A stretch of 64,000 bases of DNA, taken from Macrotis lagotis. Lineage: Eukaryota > Chordata > Mammalia > Peramelemorphia > Peramelidae. Below are positions 10,087 through 22,043 of the stretch, piece by piece (position 1 is the first letter of the stretch; the number at the start of each line of letters is the position of its first letter). The position numbers and the translations under genes are program-made. The stretch lies in the NCBI RefSeq assembly GCF_037893015.1, contig NC_133665.1, positions 106,483,937 through 106,547,936 on the forward strand, written 5' to 3'. The notes under the pieces are model-generated. The model saw only the letters and a list, made by a program, of their open reading frames with translations. It was not told the origin of the DNA and made no database searches.

Positions 10087-10239
10087 GGGCGGCTAGGTGG
10101 CGCAGTGGATAGAGCACCAGCCCTGGAGTCAGGAGTACCTGAGTTCAAATCTGGCCTCAGATACTTAATAATTGCCTAGCTATGTGACCTTGGGCAAGCC
10201 ACTTAACCCCATTGCCTTGCAAAAATCTAAAAAAAAAAA
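10087..10239 (+). mobile_element. tRNA-derived SINE, sense, with 14-bp target duplication
   Basis: Full element (GGGCGGCTAGGTGGCGCAG to the A-rich tail) between perfect copies of AAGAATAAAGGACA at 10073-10086 and 10240-10253. It landed in the 3' terminus of the RTE pseudogene. Confidence 0.95.
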
Positions 10240-10253
10240 AAGAATAAAGGACA

Positions 10254-10393
10254 ATACAGCACATTCACCTGAGATCAACGTATAATGTGAACTAATGTAA
10301 ACACTAACAGAATGCCTTCTGTGGGGGGTGGGGGGAGGGAAGCAAGAATGGGGGAAAAATTGTAAAACTCAAAATAAAATCTTTAAAAAAAAA
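10254..10393 (+). mobile_element. L1 3' UTR fragment, sense
   Basis: A G-rich GTGGGGGGTGGGGGGAGGGA run and then AAATTGTAAAACTCAAAATA plus AAATCTTTAAAAAAAAAA is the L1 3' terminus. It is followed at 10394 by AGAATAAGGACA, a near copy of the site flanking the neighbouring SINE. Confidence 0.7.
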
Positions 10394-10419
10394 AGAATAA
10401 GGACAGCAGTCAACAAACA

Positions 10420-10550
10420 GATGAGGAAACTGAGGCAAACAGGGTAAAGTGACTTGCCCAGGGTTGCACAGCTAGTAAGTGTTTGAGGCTAGATTTGAAA
10501 TCAGATCTTCTTGATTCCAGAGCCAGAATTCTATCCACTGCATCAGCTAT
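10420..10550 (+). repeat. RTE/MIR-type SINE 3' half
   Basis: CAGATGAGGAAACTGAGGCA, AAGTGACTTGCCCAGGG, CACAGCTAGTAAGTG and TTCTATCCACTGCATCAGCT are the 3' half of the 5783-5990 family. Confidence 0.7.
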
Positions 10551-11239
10551 CCCAAATGTTCAGATATTTGTATATAGAAATCAGGGCTCCAAACCCAAAA
10601 GAACTATCTGGGGGCTGAATCAAATAGAAATAGAATTTAGTGGTTTTGCTTCATTGGTTTTAGATAAATGTTCTATAAGGCAGAACTAAAATGGATTTGT
10701 TTTTTATTTTCTTCTTTCCCTTGGGCTAAAATGAGTCCCATCACCATCTGGGACAAGTCCAGCCTGTCAGGACAAGTGGACTCATTTATCTGTTCTCTCT
10801 CTCCCTGACTGTGCACATGCAATGAATCCTTTATGTAGGAGGGAGTTGAGTGTAGTGACTAGGAAACTGGGAAACTGGAATTGACTTGTCTGTTGGGAGA
10901 GAAGGTATGGCTGTACCAGACATCGTAACACCCTCATTCCAAATGCCTGAAGAGAGAGGGAGTACTTTTTCCCTTTTGTTGTCATCTCCTACCTCAATCT
11001 TCTTTTATGGGACTTTAAGGTTTACAAATCATTCACATAGTGGACAAGCCAGGGCCTCAGAATTGGTGGTAGGAGGTAGGTACATTTAGGTGTAATAGAT
11101 TGTTGTTGGTACAGTTTGAATTTAGAGTGCCATCTGGTGACTAACCCTGATATGTCACCCCCACTTTGCTACCTCGTCCTCTGTAAGGGGTAGGGGAGGT
11201 TTAGTCAGACACCTTTGACTCTTCCTTCCCCTTAACCAG
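10551..11239. other. Intergenic, nothing recognised
   Basis: The words TTTTATGGGACTTTAAGG and TTTACAAATCATT at 11003-11031 recur at 12011-12040, both probably MIR-like remnants. No gene seen. Confidence 0.4.
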
Positions 11240-11460
11240 CATATCCAAATCTTCTTTTGATACCACAGCATCTTTCCCTCCTGTCTCCTTTTCTCTACTC
11301 ACTGGCCGTCACTCTAGCTCAGATGGTTGTTATCACATCTTGCACAGACTATTTTAATAACTTCCTACTTGGTCTTTTTGTTTCATCTCCTCCTATCGCC
11401 AATCCAATGTAACCACAACATAGCAGCAAACAAAGTCTTTGAGGCACTGAGGGAAGAACC
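11240..11460 (+). repeat. L2 LINE fragment, sense
   Basis: GACTATTTTAATAACTTCCT then ACTTGGTCTTTTTG, CCAATCCAATGTAACCACA and AGCAGCAAACAAAGTC follow the L2 3' UTR order (ACTGCAATAGCCTCCTAACT ... CAGCTGCCAGAGTGATC). Confidence 0.6.
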
Positions 11461-11489
11461 AGCTGTGGTCTGTCAGGAAAAAGCTCTGG

Positions 11490-11650
11490 ATGGGTAGTCA
11501 CATGATCCAGGCTCTAGTTTTGATGAAACTGCTTATTAATTAACTGTGTAACCTTGGACAAGTCTCTTCCTCTCCCAGGGTCTTCATCTCCCCATACGTA
11601 AAACAAAGAAGTTGGACTAAGGTTCCTTCCTGCGCCAACATGCATTGATT
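11490..11650 (+). repeat. MIR SINE, sense
   Basis: ATCCAGGCTCTAGTTT, TTAACTGTGTAACCTTGGAC, TCATCTCCCCATACGTAAAA match MIR in order. The next 400 bases (to 12060) hold no recognised gene. Confidence 0.65.
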
Positions 11651-12059
11651 CTTTGACTTAACCCCTCCCTATATAAAGGGTTTTTATAAGGAAGAGGTCC
11701 ATCAGCAAATGACAGCCTGTCCTGTGTCTCCCCCTGTGTTCAGTTTGGTCTGGGGCAGTTTTTTCCAATGGCTCCACTCTCTGCCCCAAGCAATGATTTG
11801 CGGTAGTGTGTTATTCATAGATGGCAGCAAGTGCAAATACAAGGCTTCCTTTTTTTTCCTGGAGATTACTTTTCTTGGTTTCTTTGAAAAGGCAGATCAT
11901 GAAACGAGAAGTCTTCAGTCTACTCATTCCTTCCTCTACTCCATTCTTGGTCAATGAAAGGCAACCAAAAGAAGACCCAGATATGATAATAATATTTTTA
12001 AACTTTATATTTTTATGGGACTTTAAGGTTTACAAATCATTTTCTTATTAGTGCCCTCT

Positions 12060-12180
12060 TAGGGGAGTAGGACATTATCCTGTTTTATCCTGTTTTATAG
12101 ATGAGGAAATAGAAAAGTGAAGTGATTGGCTCTGGGTCAAACAAATTTGTTGGAGCCAGAATTAGAAAGAACTCAGTGCT
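12060..12180 (-). repeat. MIR SINE, antisense
   Basis: TTATCCTGTTTTATAGATGA, GGAAATAGAAAAGTGAAGTG and GGAGCCAGAATTAGAA read as antisense MIR. Confidence 0.6.
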
Positions 12181-12202
12181 TTTTCCAAAAAGCTGGATTC
12201 TA

Positions 12203-12374
12203 GGGCTGGCTAGGTGGCATGGTGGATAGAGCACCGGCCCAGGAGTCAGGAGGACCTGAGTTCAAATTCAGCCTCAGACACTTCATAATTACCTAGCTGT
12301 GTGGCTTTGGGCAAGCCACTTAACCCCATTTGCCTTGCAAAAAACCTAAAAAAAAAAAAATACCAAAAAAAAAA
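12203..12374 (+). mobile_element. tRNA-derived SINE, sense
   Basis: GGGCTGGCTAGGTGGCATGG to an A-rich tail interrupted by TACC and ending in CCCCC. Imperfect flanks CTGGATTCTAG and CTGGATTTTAG look like a decayed target duplication. Confidence 0.9.
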
Positions 12375-12399
12375 ACCCCCACTGGATTTTAGTCACAAA

Positions 12400-12500
12400 T
12401 CTATGACTGTCTGGCTTGGATAATCTCCAACAAATTCATTAATATTTCTGTGCCTCAGTTTCCACACCTGTCAAACAAGGATAATAATCCTTTTCCTTCC
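12400..12500 (+). repeat. MIR SINE, sense
   Basis: TGTGCCTCAGTTTCCACACC then TGTCAAACAAGGATAATAAT matches the MIR core. Confidence 0.65.
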
Positions 12501-13734
12501 ATCCCACCATGATATCATAAGAGAGAGAATGCATAGTGAAACACATAGGTATTGTTAACAAACTTATACATTTTAATTCAATGAATTCAATTCCATAAAT
12601 CTGTATTGTGTTAAGGATGGGGTTAATGCCAGGTTCTTGTCCTTGTGGAATTTATGATCTAATGGGAAATAAAAAATCAATACAGACAGCTATAGTATCT
12701 GATACTATGAAGTAGAGGGAGTGGCCAAAGAGAATCTTTGGTACATGCTCTATTCTTTTTGCTCATACTATAAATTGTATAGCAAGCTGTATCCTTATGT
12801 ATCTCTACATTCTGCCAGCTACACAGCTATGTGGAGGCTTGGTGAGTCTACTTCTAGAAATGCCTGTTAGAGGAATCCTTTTCTTTTCTGCTTCAGAGAA
12901 TGCATGGGTACTCTCTTACTGTTTCTGTTGGCTTATTGTATGATGATAAAATGCTTTTTAATTGACTTCTGAGCCAGAGAACTAAACGTGCCTATAAAAG
13001 ACTTGAAAAAACACACTGGCTCCTTCTTAGTGGCTTTCAAATGAGTACAAAGAAAGAAGGCTGTTGTCCTCTGGGTAGGAGTAGAGGTAGTTGTGGTGGC
13101 AGAAGTCTGTTGGCATGGATGCCTCATCTCATCTGTCAACCACATGACTATGGTGCCTATATATTTTTTGCTTCTTTATATTATTCTTTCCTGGTTTTAA
13201 GTGAATGAATACCAGAGATGAAATGGACCAGACTACAACCTTATAAACTTTGAAAGGTTAGAAGTGCCTTCCAAGGTCCAACCACTGGCATTGAAACAGA
13301 GTTTGTCATCCTGCAAGCAAGGTCTCAACTCATCCTCTACACCACTCTCAAAAGTGAACTTGGTGGAGAACAAGGGGAGTGAAGGAATATTTTATAGCAA
13401 TTACTTTAAGTCTGAATCAACTACCCAGAGACTAATATAGTAGAGAGATTGCGTTTCAGTCCTTGCTTTGCTTTCTCAGTAAATAGTCCTTTGTAAGAGC
13501 TAGTTGTCATTAAATGGTTATAAGATATTAGATAAGCATTAACTGAAGATTGGATGGGACTTCATGAGTGGTAGTAATAGAAACCCCAACCCTCTTTTCC
13601 CTTAGAATCTTAAAGGGGGAAGATTTAGACTCATTCTGGGAACTAATCTGAGTATGTGGTTGGGAGAGTGATCCCAGAGCTGGTGATATTCTTATGTGTA
13701 TCAGAGAAAAACAAAGCCAAGTGTCATATGATGT
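12501..13734. other. Intergenic, nothing recognised
   Basis: AT-rich. A 70-codon minus frame at 12933-13145 with a TTTTSTPTQRTT stretch is not recognised and lacks promoter or splice context. Confidence 0.4.
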
Positions 13735-14040
13735 CTAAAAGAGTATGTCATTCCTGATGAAATAAATCAGGAAAGTTTTTCTGGAAGAGGTGACATTTGA
13801 ATTGACCTTTTCCAATTGGGCTATTCCAAGCTTAAGGAACAGGGTAAACAAAAGCATGGAGGTGGGACAACACAGGCAGAGTTATTCAGTTTGTCTGAAT
13901 GTATTGGGGGAATATTTTGACTTTTCACCCTGGCAGGGTAGTCCTTGGACAAATCAAAAATATTTTCCCTGACTATAATGAATGGATTCCTCCTTGAGTT
14001 AGGCAGAAGAAGATGGTAGGGGCTATATATAGATACCAAG
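13735..14040 (+). repeat. Unnamed ancient repeat, 5' part
   Basis: TTTTTCTGGAAGAGGTGACA, TTTGAATTGACC, then AGGAACAGGGTAAACAAAAG and CATGGAGGTGGGA follow the 5' half of the mammal-wide repeat whose later parts appear at 26.7-27.5 and 36.3-36.7 kb. Confidence 0.5.
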
Positions 14041-14274
14041 TTCTCTTAAGATAGTCACTTGCTTGACTGGAGGACTTTTCATGTAGTCGAGTTACCTCTG
14101 CCAAAATTGGTTTTGTTACCAAGACAAATTAAGATGAGGGCGAAGGGTCTCTAACGAGCTTCCTATAATTGTGCAAATGATCCTACCATCTGCACTTCAC
14201 AGTCCTATGATGGAATATACAGACTTTATAAGCACAAAAGATTGAAAGATATTGATTAGAATTTGAGAAGGGGT

Positions 14275-14545
14275 CCTCACTCATTAAATCAACTTTCTCA
14301 TCAGTGAATCTAAAGGACTTGTGCAAAGTCTAATAGATAGGAGTTGGCAGAGCTAGGATTTTAACCATCCTCTACTGATTCCAAGTCTAATGTTCTTTTA
14401 ATTTCACTGTGTTTCTTCTCTTAAAAGTAAATTGTTTTCAGTTTACTCAGTGACTTTACTAAGTGACATAAGAACTACCTGCTTTATAGATAAGAAACAG
14501 AGAGGTTAAATGATTTGTTCATCATCACACAAGAACTAACTACTT
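14275..14545 (-). repeat. Two MIR fragments, antisense
   Basis: First, 14320-14400: GGCAGAGCTAGGATTTTAAC and GATTCCAAGTCTAATGTTCT. Second, 14460-14545: AGATAAGAAACAGAGAGGTT and AAATGATTTGTTCATCATCA. Both read as antisense MIR. Confidence 0.55.
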
Positions 14546-15171
14546 GTAATTCATGACCTTGTGAATAAACTCTGGCTAAAACTTAGGTCCATTTGACTTG
14601 GTGAAAGTATTTCATCTTTTATGATATTGACAGAAGCCCCCCCCCCCCCCCATTGTGTAATGGAAGCCTAGAATCAGCATGGAAATGTACTTAATTAATA
14701 TATCTTATATTTCTTGAGAAAGTTGGTCTCATGATTTTGAGCAAAATTGACCAATCATTGGTACTAGGCTTGCCACTGGACACTTTTGGACATATAAAAT
14801 TTGTTGTGTCTATTGTAGACTCCTTTGTACTTTTGATTTCTGGTCCCATCTTGTCATTTCATCCTTGCAGGGAAAAGCACTCTCAGTAACTTGGAGTAGT
14901 GAGTTACCCTTTTGCTGTTAAATGCTCTCTAAGCTTGAATCTACTTCCTTTCAATAAGAACCACCATTTCCATTAAAATTCTAAGTCTTAGATAACTAAC
15001 CCAGTATGTAGATAGTACAAATCTCAAAGAGGTTAGGTTGTCTATTGCCACAGATCAGAACTGAAATTCAAATTCAAATCCTATAATGACAGTATCTCAG
15101 AACTGGAAGAGTCTTTGAACTTTACTGACTCTAAGACCAATGACTTACATATCCCCTATTAATACTTTCAG
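14546..15171. other. Intergenic; C15 tract, MIR trace
   Basis: A run of about 15 C lies at 14637-14651. An antisense MIR trace lies at 15005-15065 (AAAGAGGTTAGGTTGTC). No gene. Confidence 0.5.
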
Positions 15172-15184
15172 AAGTATTGTTCCA

Positions 15185-15331
15185 GGGTAGCTAGGTGGCG
15201 GTAGTGGATAAAGCACTGGCCTTGGAGTCAGGAGTACCTGGGTTCAAATCAGATCTCAGACAATAATTACTTAGCTGTGTGGCCTTGGGCAAGCCACTTA
15301 ACTCCATTTGCCTTGCAAAAACCTAAAAAAA
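15185..15331 (+). mobile_element. tRNA-derived SINE, sense, with 13-bp target duplication
   Basis: GGGTAGCTAGGTGGCGGTAG to CCTTGCAAAAACCTAAAAAA, flanked by perfect AAGTATTGTTCCA at 15172-15184 and 15332-15344. A short internal deletion (CACTTAAT) is visible. Confidence 0.95.
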
Positions 15332-15344
15332 AAGTATTGTTCCA

Positions 15345-15820
15345 AGGCTAAAAGTTATGCAACTCAATGGTGGCCTCACAGCCAACAACCTTTTGCATGC
15401 TGTAGTTCCAGTTGAATTCCTCCTACTACAATATTCCCTCTCAAATGGACTTTGACAGGCAGGCCTAGATCAAAGCCCCCTTCCAACTCTGAAGAAGTTG
15501 CAGAAGAAGAGAACTGAATCCTAATTCCCAGAATTTGAGCCCAAATTATCTGAGTGGGGATATGTTGAAGGAGAAATATTTGCTAGCCTTTTTAATATTA
15601 TTTGTGAGATATTTGTGCCTGCCTGGTAGTTTGTGAGGGCTTTTAACTACCTTCCCCAATTAAACTCTGACTTCCAAATTGTTCAACTTAGCTCTGAAGA
15701 TTTGAATGTGGGACAAATTGAGAGAAAATAGTAGCTTGAGCAGTAGTAGTAGTAATGCTATCAGCCTTCAATTGCACAAGGGAAACAGAAGAAAAGAGAA
15801 AGGATAGTGTTAAATTGCAA

Positions 15821-15860
<40 letters not shown>

Positions 15861-16339
15861 GATTATTTGGTTTACAGGCTGAAAAGTCATCAGTTTTACC
15901 CATTTCTTTGGGAGCCAAAGAAAACTCCAAGAAAGGTCTTCTCCTTCCCAGTTTTCTCTCTTGGGTCTTGTCAATTAATTAATCTATCTCTGCTCTATTC
16001 TTTATCTAAACATTTCTCATAATCTGAATTTTGCTTCAGTCATAGAGTGTGGGAATAACTTAATAAATTTAAATGAAGGCAGTAAATCAAACCTCTTCCT
16101 AAATGTTAGGAAATTTCCCAACTGGAGATTCTGAGCAATTGTGATTGTACTCCTAACTTTTTGTTTAATATAACTCTATAATGCAGCAAAAGAGGGAATC
16201 ATGTAGATTTAAGAGACCACTATATTGTTCCTTAGCTAAAAAAAAGAACTAATTGTTACAATTGTTTTAATAGAGTGGCAAAAAGGATAAGGAAAGAGAA
16301 GTCATTAATATTGTCAACTATAGAATAAATAAAAACAAG
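15345..16339. other. Intergenic; (GA)n microsatellite at 15824-15858
   Basis: A pure AG dinucleotide tract of about 34 bp lies at 15824-15858; frames reading RERERE and SLSLSL across it are artefacts. Nothing else is recognised. Confidence 0.6.
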
Positions 16340-16640
16340 TCAATCCCATAATATATAAATGGTCAAAGGATATAAATAAGAAATTCTCAAATAAAAAAAA
16401 AGCAAGCCATCTACAACCATACTTTTTAAAATCTCCAGATTACTACTACTAAGAGAAAATCAAATTAAAACAGCTCTTAGATTACCTTATTCTACCTTAT
16501 TCTTACCAGATTGGCAACAGTGACAAAAAAGGAGAATGACAATTTTCGTAGAGGCTGTAGGAGGAGTTAAAAATTGATTCAACCATTCTGGAAAGCAATT
16601 TGGAACTATACTTCCAAGGTCAGTAAACTGTGCATATCTC
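16340..16640 (+). mobile_element. L1 ORF2 C-terminal-region fragment, sense
   Basis: AAATGGTCAAAGGATATAAA, TAAGAAATTCTCAAATA, GAGAAAATCAAATTAAAACA, AACCATTCTGGAAAGCAATT and TTGGAACTATACTTCC follow, in sense, the L1 segment seen antisense at 37.8-38.2 kb. It has decayed. Confidence 0.7.
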
Positions 16641-16657
16641 GTCCCAGTGTTATCAAC

Positions 16658-16851
16658 AATTATTTATTTATTTATCTACCTGTTCGTTTTTTTATTTATT
16701 TGTTTGTTTTTTGCAAGGCAATGGGGTTAAGTGGTTTGCCCAAGGCCACACACAGCTAGGTAATTATTAAATGTCTGAGATTGAGTTTGAACTCAGGTAC
16801 TCCTGTCTTTCAGGGCCAGTGCTCTATTCACTGCACCACCTAGCTGCTCCA
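16658..16851 (-). mobile_element. tRNA-derived SINE, antisense
   Basis: TTGCAAGGCAATGGGGTTAA to CCACCTAGCTGCTCC. Flanks TATCAACAATT (16647) and TATCAATAATT (16852) are a near-perfect target duplication. It lies inside the L1 piece. Confidence 0.92.
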
Positions 16852-17129
16852 TATCAATAATTTTTTGAGAGCAAAAAAAACTAAAACCAAAAAAACAAGT
16901 AGGAAAGTGCATGAGAAAGCTTGGAGAGGGACACATATAAGCAAGCCAGTGTTGTAATTGTCATGAAAAATATATGTTTTTAAAAACTTCATAGTGTTTG
17001 TAATAGAGATTCATTGTGTCATATACAATCCTAAATTCATTTAATAATGATAAAACTAAAATAGTCCCTGATTCCTCAAGGAATCTGCATCCTCCTGAAG
17101 AAAACAACATGTAAGCAAATAAATATTAT
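16852..17129. other. Intergenic, nothing recognised
   Basis: AT-rich, no frame of note. Confidence 0.4.
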
Positions 17130-17295
17130 CCAAGGCTATCTCCCGTAGTCCTGATTCACATCTGGCCACTGGACCCAGATGGTTCTGGAGGAGAAAATAA
17201 GGCTGGTGACTTAGCTTGTCATGGCATTACCTCCCTGATATTGTGGACTTCTTCCAAGATGAAGGACAATCATTATTATTATTATTGTTATCATA
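17130..17295 (+). mobile_element. RTE-type SINE/LINE 3' end, sense
   Basis: AAATAAGGCTGGTGACTTAG, TTGTCATGGCATTACCTCCC, TGATATTGTGGACTTCTTCC and AAGATGAAGGACAATCATTA (then ATT repeats) match the 3' end of marsupial RTE-mobilised elements, which close with a short trinucleotide-like repeat rather than poly(A). Confidence 0.7.
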
Positions 17296-17818
17296 AAATA
17301 GATTCCAAATAAACCCATGAACCAGGCTTCCCTCAAGCTCTAGGCTTATTATTGGTTGGGTTTGATCTTTTAGGTGCCCCTTCTCCAAATCAAATTCTCT
17401 TTGACTTGATTTGTAACTTTCCAGAGTTTATACTGAATTCCCAAATGTAGGTTATGTGAAACTCATGTCTAGCAGCAAATGATTTTAACAGTTTTTCATT
17501 TTATATCACAGAGAAGGAAGATGTAAAGAGCCTTAAGGAATCCATTAAACAAATGTTGTAGAAAACAAGGAAGTAACATTAATAGCCTAAATATTTAGAT
17601 AGCCTGTTTTTTTAGTCTCCTTTAAATACTGAAATATGAATTGAGAAATCTGTGAACACTGGCTTATGTGGAGAGGATCTATATTTTATGCAATTGCAGT
17701 GAATAAAAGAAGGCAATGCTGTTTCAAACACCAAGTTATACATGAGCAGTGGAAGCATGGTACCATTTATGAATGGTTTGTTTTTCTATATATTTATGTC
17801 TGGGTATCTACCATAGCA
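17296..17818. other. Intergenic, nothing recognised
   Basis: No coherent coding region or repeat noticed. Confidence 0.4.
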
Positions 17819-17832
17819 ATTCATTTATTTTT

Positions 17833-17984
17833 TTATTTTTTAGATTTTTGCAAGGCAATGGGGTTAAGTGGCTTGCCCAAAGCCACACAGCTAGGCAATT
17901 ACTAGGTGTCTGAGGTCACATTTGAACTCAGGTCCTCCTGACTCCAGGGCTAGTGTTCTATCCACTGCGTCACCTAGCTACCCT
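17833..17984 (-). mobile_element. tRNA-derived SINE, antisense, with 14-bp target duplication
   Basis: TTGCAAGGCAATGGGGTTAA to CACCTAGCTACCCT, flanked by AATTCATTTATTTT at 17819-17832 and 17985-17998. Confidence 0.95.
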
Positions 17985-18299
17985 AATTCATTTATTTTCT
18001 AAGCATCATACACAGTGACAGGTATGGACCCAAACTAAGGACTGCTGATTTGGAAGTGACATTAGATTATATAGAGGGTACCACTAAAAGAATTCTATAC
18101 TATGGACTCTTTTAGGGAAAGGTATGTTAAGTCTTGGAAAGTTCTTAACTGATTGTTTCATGAGGGAGGAAAGTGCTGTAGATTCAGCCTCATGATGTGA
18201 GTTGCCTGAAACTGTGGAGCTTTAATCATTCAATAAGCCCTTATTAAAGGCCTCCTATTTGCCTTTCCCAGATTTCTCAGAGTCAGAAGGCAAAAGTAA

Positions 18300-19230
18300 A
18301 AAATAGAAAGAATCTACTGGATGATCATCTCCTGAAACTGCCTGATCAAAGAAAAATATTATGAGTAACTAAAAAGAAAGAATTCAAGTAACAAGTTGCT
18401 ACTGTTAGTATAATATCAGATTTGATAGCTACAATCACAGAGAAAAAGGAAAGCTTGGAGTGATTTTGCCAAAATGGAAAAGGCAGTGACTTATAACTAA
18501 TAACATATATATCAAAACTGAGTATAATCTTATAAGTCTATGAGTATAATGGATCTTTTATGAAATAGAAGATTTCTAAGAAATCATGAGGAAAAGGCCA
18601 GTTGCCAATTATCCATTTGAATTCATACAAAACATATTTCTGTATTAGTCATGTTGCAAAAAAAAGCAAGAAGACTAAGACAGTTTAAAAAATTATATTT
18701 CAATTTACACTCAGAGTTCATCAGTTCTCTCTCTGACAGTAGATATTATTTTTCATCATGAGTCAAGAAATTAATATTCCAATAAGGAAAGACTAAAAGG
18801 GAGCTGAAAGTTGGGGTGAGGCATGGTAGCAAAGTCCAGAGAATAAAGTATTCTGGACTAGGCTGGGCCCTTCCTCAAAATGGAGTTTTGGAAAAGAACT
18901 TAACAATATGGATAGGTGACCACAGGGAGGAAGGAAGAAGGCAGCTGAAACCTGATATCAAAGTCAGGACAATGGAGGTTCAGAAGAAACTCATCAATGA
19001 GAGAAGGTATAGTGGTGTAAAAAGAAGGCAGCTGAGGCATAGTAGTGAAGTATAGAGAATGATAAATGATAAGTCTGAGTCCTTCAAATATAGTGGAGCA
19101 AGTGTAGAAAATACCATCTTATGAATCTTACTTTCATCTAAACTGGACAAAAAATATTGAATATAATTATATACTGATAATAGACAAACACACAAAGATT
19201 GCCACATAAACATACCCAAAAGAGAAATAG

Positions 19231-19267
<37 letters not shown>

Positions 19268-20530
19268 GGATAATTAAGGAAACTCCAAGTTGGGGAGTCA
19301 AAAATAAAGGGTAGCATAAAAATAAAGGGAAAAAGAGGAAAAACCTGTGATCAAGGGACAGAATGAGGGGAAGAGAAGAGAAGGATAAGAGCAAAATTAG
19401 GTCACTTCATTTATAGATCAAACTCCCTCTCTTTTGCCACTTTCTTACTTACAAAGACGGGGTGGCTTCAAGCATAGGAAAAAGATAAAACAGATTGGAT
19501 GTAGTGAATCATATTATTAACAGTTTTAACTGTGAACATGAATGAAATGAAGTTTCCTTAAAACAGGAGATGATAACAAAATGAATTTTTAAAAAAGGAG
19601 AATTCAGCAATATGTTGTTTACAATAAAAAAAAAACCTCACCAAAAAAGGCACTTGAAACACAAAGAGGTTGTGGAGTAAAATCTATTATGTTTCAGGTG
19701 AGCTCAGAAAATAAAGAGTAGCAACCCTTATGTCAGATAAGGCTACAAACAAATGTAGACATGATAAAAGGAGATAAGCAAAGAAATCTCTTTAGGTAAC
19801 ACAAGTAACCAATACTTAGCAAATGTATCAAACAGAAAAGAATATAAATACTCAAAGGGAAAGTTAGCCAATTTGGCAAGGATCTAAATAGAACTTTAGA
19901 AAAATTAGAGTTGATAGATCTTTCATTATCAATTAGGAAGATAAAGGGATTCACATATTGTCAAATGTGTATGGAATCTTTTTCAAAACTGATTATGTAT
20001 TGAGTCATGAAAATCTCACAAACATGCAGAAAAGCAGAACACTAAAGATCATTTTTTGATTGTGTAAGAAATCCAGTAATAAAGGATGTTTAAGAAAGAG
20101 TTGGAAATTAATTGGTGACTAAATAACTTCTAAAGAATAGTTGGGTCAAAGAATAAATTAGAGAAACATCAGAAAATTTCAGTACATAAAATTTTAACAA
20201 TGAGATGATATACTAAATCTTATGGGACGTTGCTAAAGCAGTCCACCGGGAAAATTTTTGTCTCTTATATAATTTAGCAAAAGAAACAAATCAATGAATT
20301 GGGCATGCAATTTAAGACTAGAAAACTAACTAAACATCAAAATATTTTAAAAACCAAAGAAGAAATTAAGAAAAGCAAAATAAAAAATTAAACTGATAAT
20401 TAAAACTAGGAGCTAGATATTAAAAACAAGAGATAAATAGCTAATATGAATTTTAAAAACTGAGAAAAAACAAATATTTCATATGAAAAATGAAAAAGAA
20501 ATCACTACAATGTAAGAAGAAATAGAAAAA
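18300..20530 (+). mobile_element. Old LINE-like block, sense, heavily decayed
   Basis: A-rich on the plus strand with many stops. Near 20216 one frame reads LWDVAKAVHRENF, resembling the L1 ORF2 stretch WDxAKAVxRGKFIA that lies between the endonuclease and RT domains. A pure (AG)n tract sits at about 19233-19263. The 5' half (18.3-19.4 kb) is unassigned and the block may be composite. Confidence 0.4.
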
Positions 20531-22043
20531 AATTATTTAGAAATAAATCACTTTGCTCAATTACATAATTGCAGTAATTTCATGCCCACAGGGCAAATTG
20601 ACCCCTGACTTTGGAGTTCTTCTATCCCTCCAGTATCTTGCAATACAAACATCTTTAGCTTCTGAGTCTTGGAATCCTTTATTTGGAACCCTAACCTCAC
20701 ATTTCCTCAATTTACTCATTTCATATGAATTATTCCTCCGTTCCTTCTCAACCACATCCAAAGATGATTATAACATTGATCTTATCATGATTCACAAATG
20801 CTGCACTTCCAGGTTTGTAAATTCTGGAGTTCTCTTTTCTGATCCTCTGCCTTTTAGTCTCAAATCTTGTTCTTTGCCTATTCTGTGGTATCTAATCCCT
20901 CAGCTTTTTAAGTTCTTTTCCAGTTCATTATTCTTGCACTAGCTACAGTCTCTTCCCATCTCCATTTTGATCCCTTAGTGAACCATTTCACCTTTATACA
21001 ATCTTCTTGAGTATCTTATTATCTTATATTGTCTTAGTATTACATTATCTTGCCCTGCCAAATTCCTGCCTGGAATTACTCCCACAATTTGCCACCTTCT
21101 CTCTTATTCATGTGCTGCTGAAAGAAAGCAGTGCTAAATGGATCCAATACAAATTTGTTATATAACCTCAACTGTGCCCTCATTATTGCAAGTCAATCCT
21201 TTTACAACTTTTACAACTCTTTAACCTTTTTAAATTATTTATATTTAGAAATTGTATATAAATTGTTTATTATTTATATTAATTATACTCTCAACTGAGA
21301 AGTTACACTTTCCTGAAAAAATGGAGGCTTAGTATTTCTGACACTGTAGTTCATGAACTATTAGCAATCAGTGAGCACTTTAAATTAGCTTTTAGAAAAT
21401 ATACTCAAATGGTATAGAAAGAGAAGATGATGCTTTGCAACAAGCACATGTGGGATCCCTACTGGTGAAAGCCATAATGTGAATTTCTTAAGCAGTGAAA
21501 GTCATGAATAACATAAACCAAGATTAAAATAAGTCAAAAGAAAGTATACTGAGCAGAGCAGGCCCTGGGTATGACTTTTTTTTATCTTCAGTCTATAACC
21601 TTGCAAATCCAGGGTTATAGTCCAAATAGCACTGATCTGTTTACAGAAGTATCTGGGACTTGAGGACAGTGCTGAGCAGAGGAAACCCCAAAATATCAAT
21701 TTGCACTTCTCCTTTTCTGATTTCTGTGGAGTCTCTGCAGGGATCCTAATTTGTTGTTGGGCAGCTCCTTTAGACTGTGTGAATTTTATTAATCAAATTT
21801 TATTAATCAAATTATCATTCTGGAGCTCCTGATCTGTTTCTTTGGTATTATGTTGGACCCATCATTTGGGGGAAGCCTTGAATATTTGACTTTTTGGGGA
21901 TGTAAGACAAATAGATCAAAATATTTTCTTCAAAAGATGACTTGGGGATTATTTTTTATAAGCTGCCTGCCTTTTATAATAGGGGACTTACTGACAGTGA
22001 GTGTCATTTTCTCAAGTTGTATTTCTTGACTTTGAAATAGGCT
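20531..22043. other. Intergenic, unassigned
   Basis: Contains a 129-codon plus frame (20553-20942) that looks like random open sequence in T-rich DNA. A 16-bp direct repeat (ATTTTATTAATCAAAT) occurs at about 21783-21812. No gene recognised. Confidence 0.35.

Noticed and set aside
20553..20942. 129-codon plus frame with opposing 66-codon minus frame
   Set aside because: No recognisable motif, and composition is typical of T-rich intergenic DNA.
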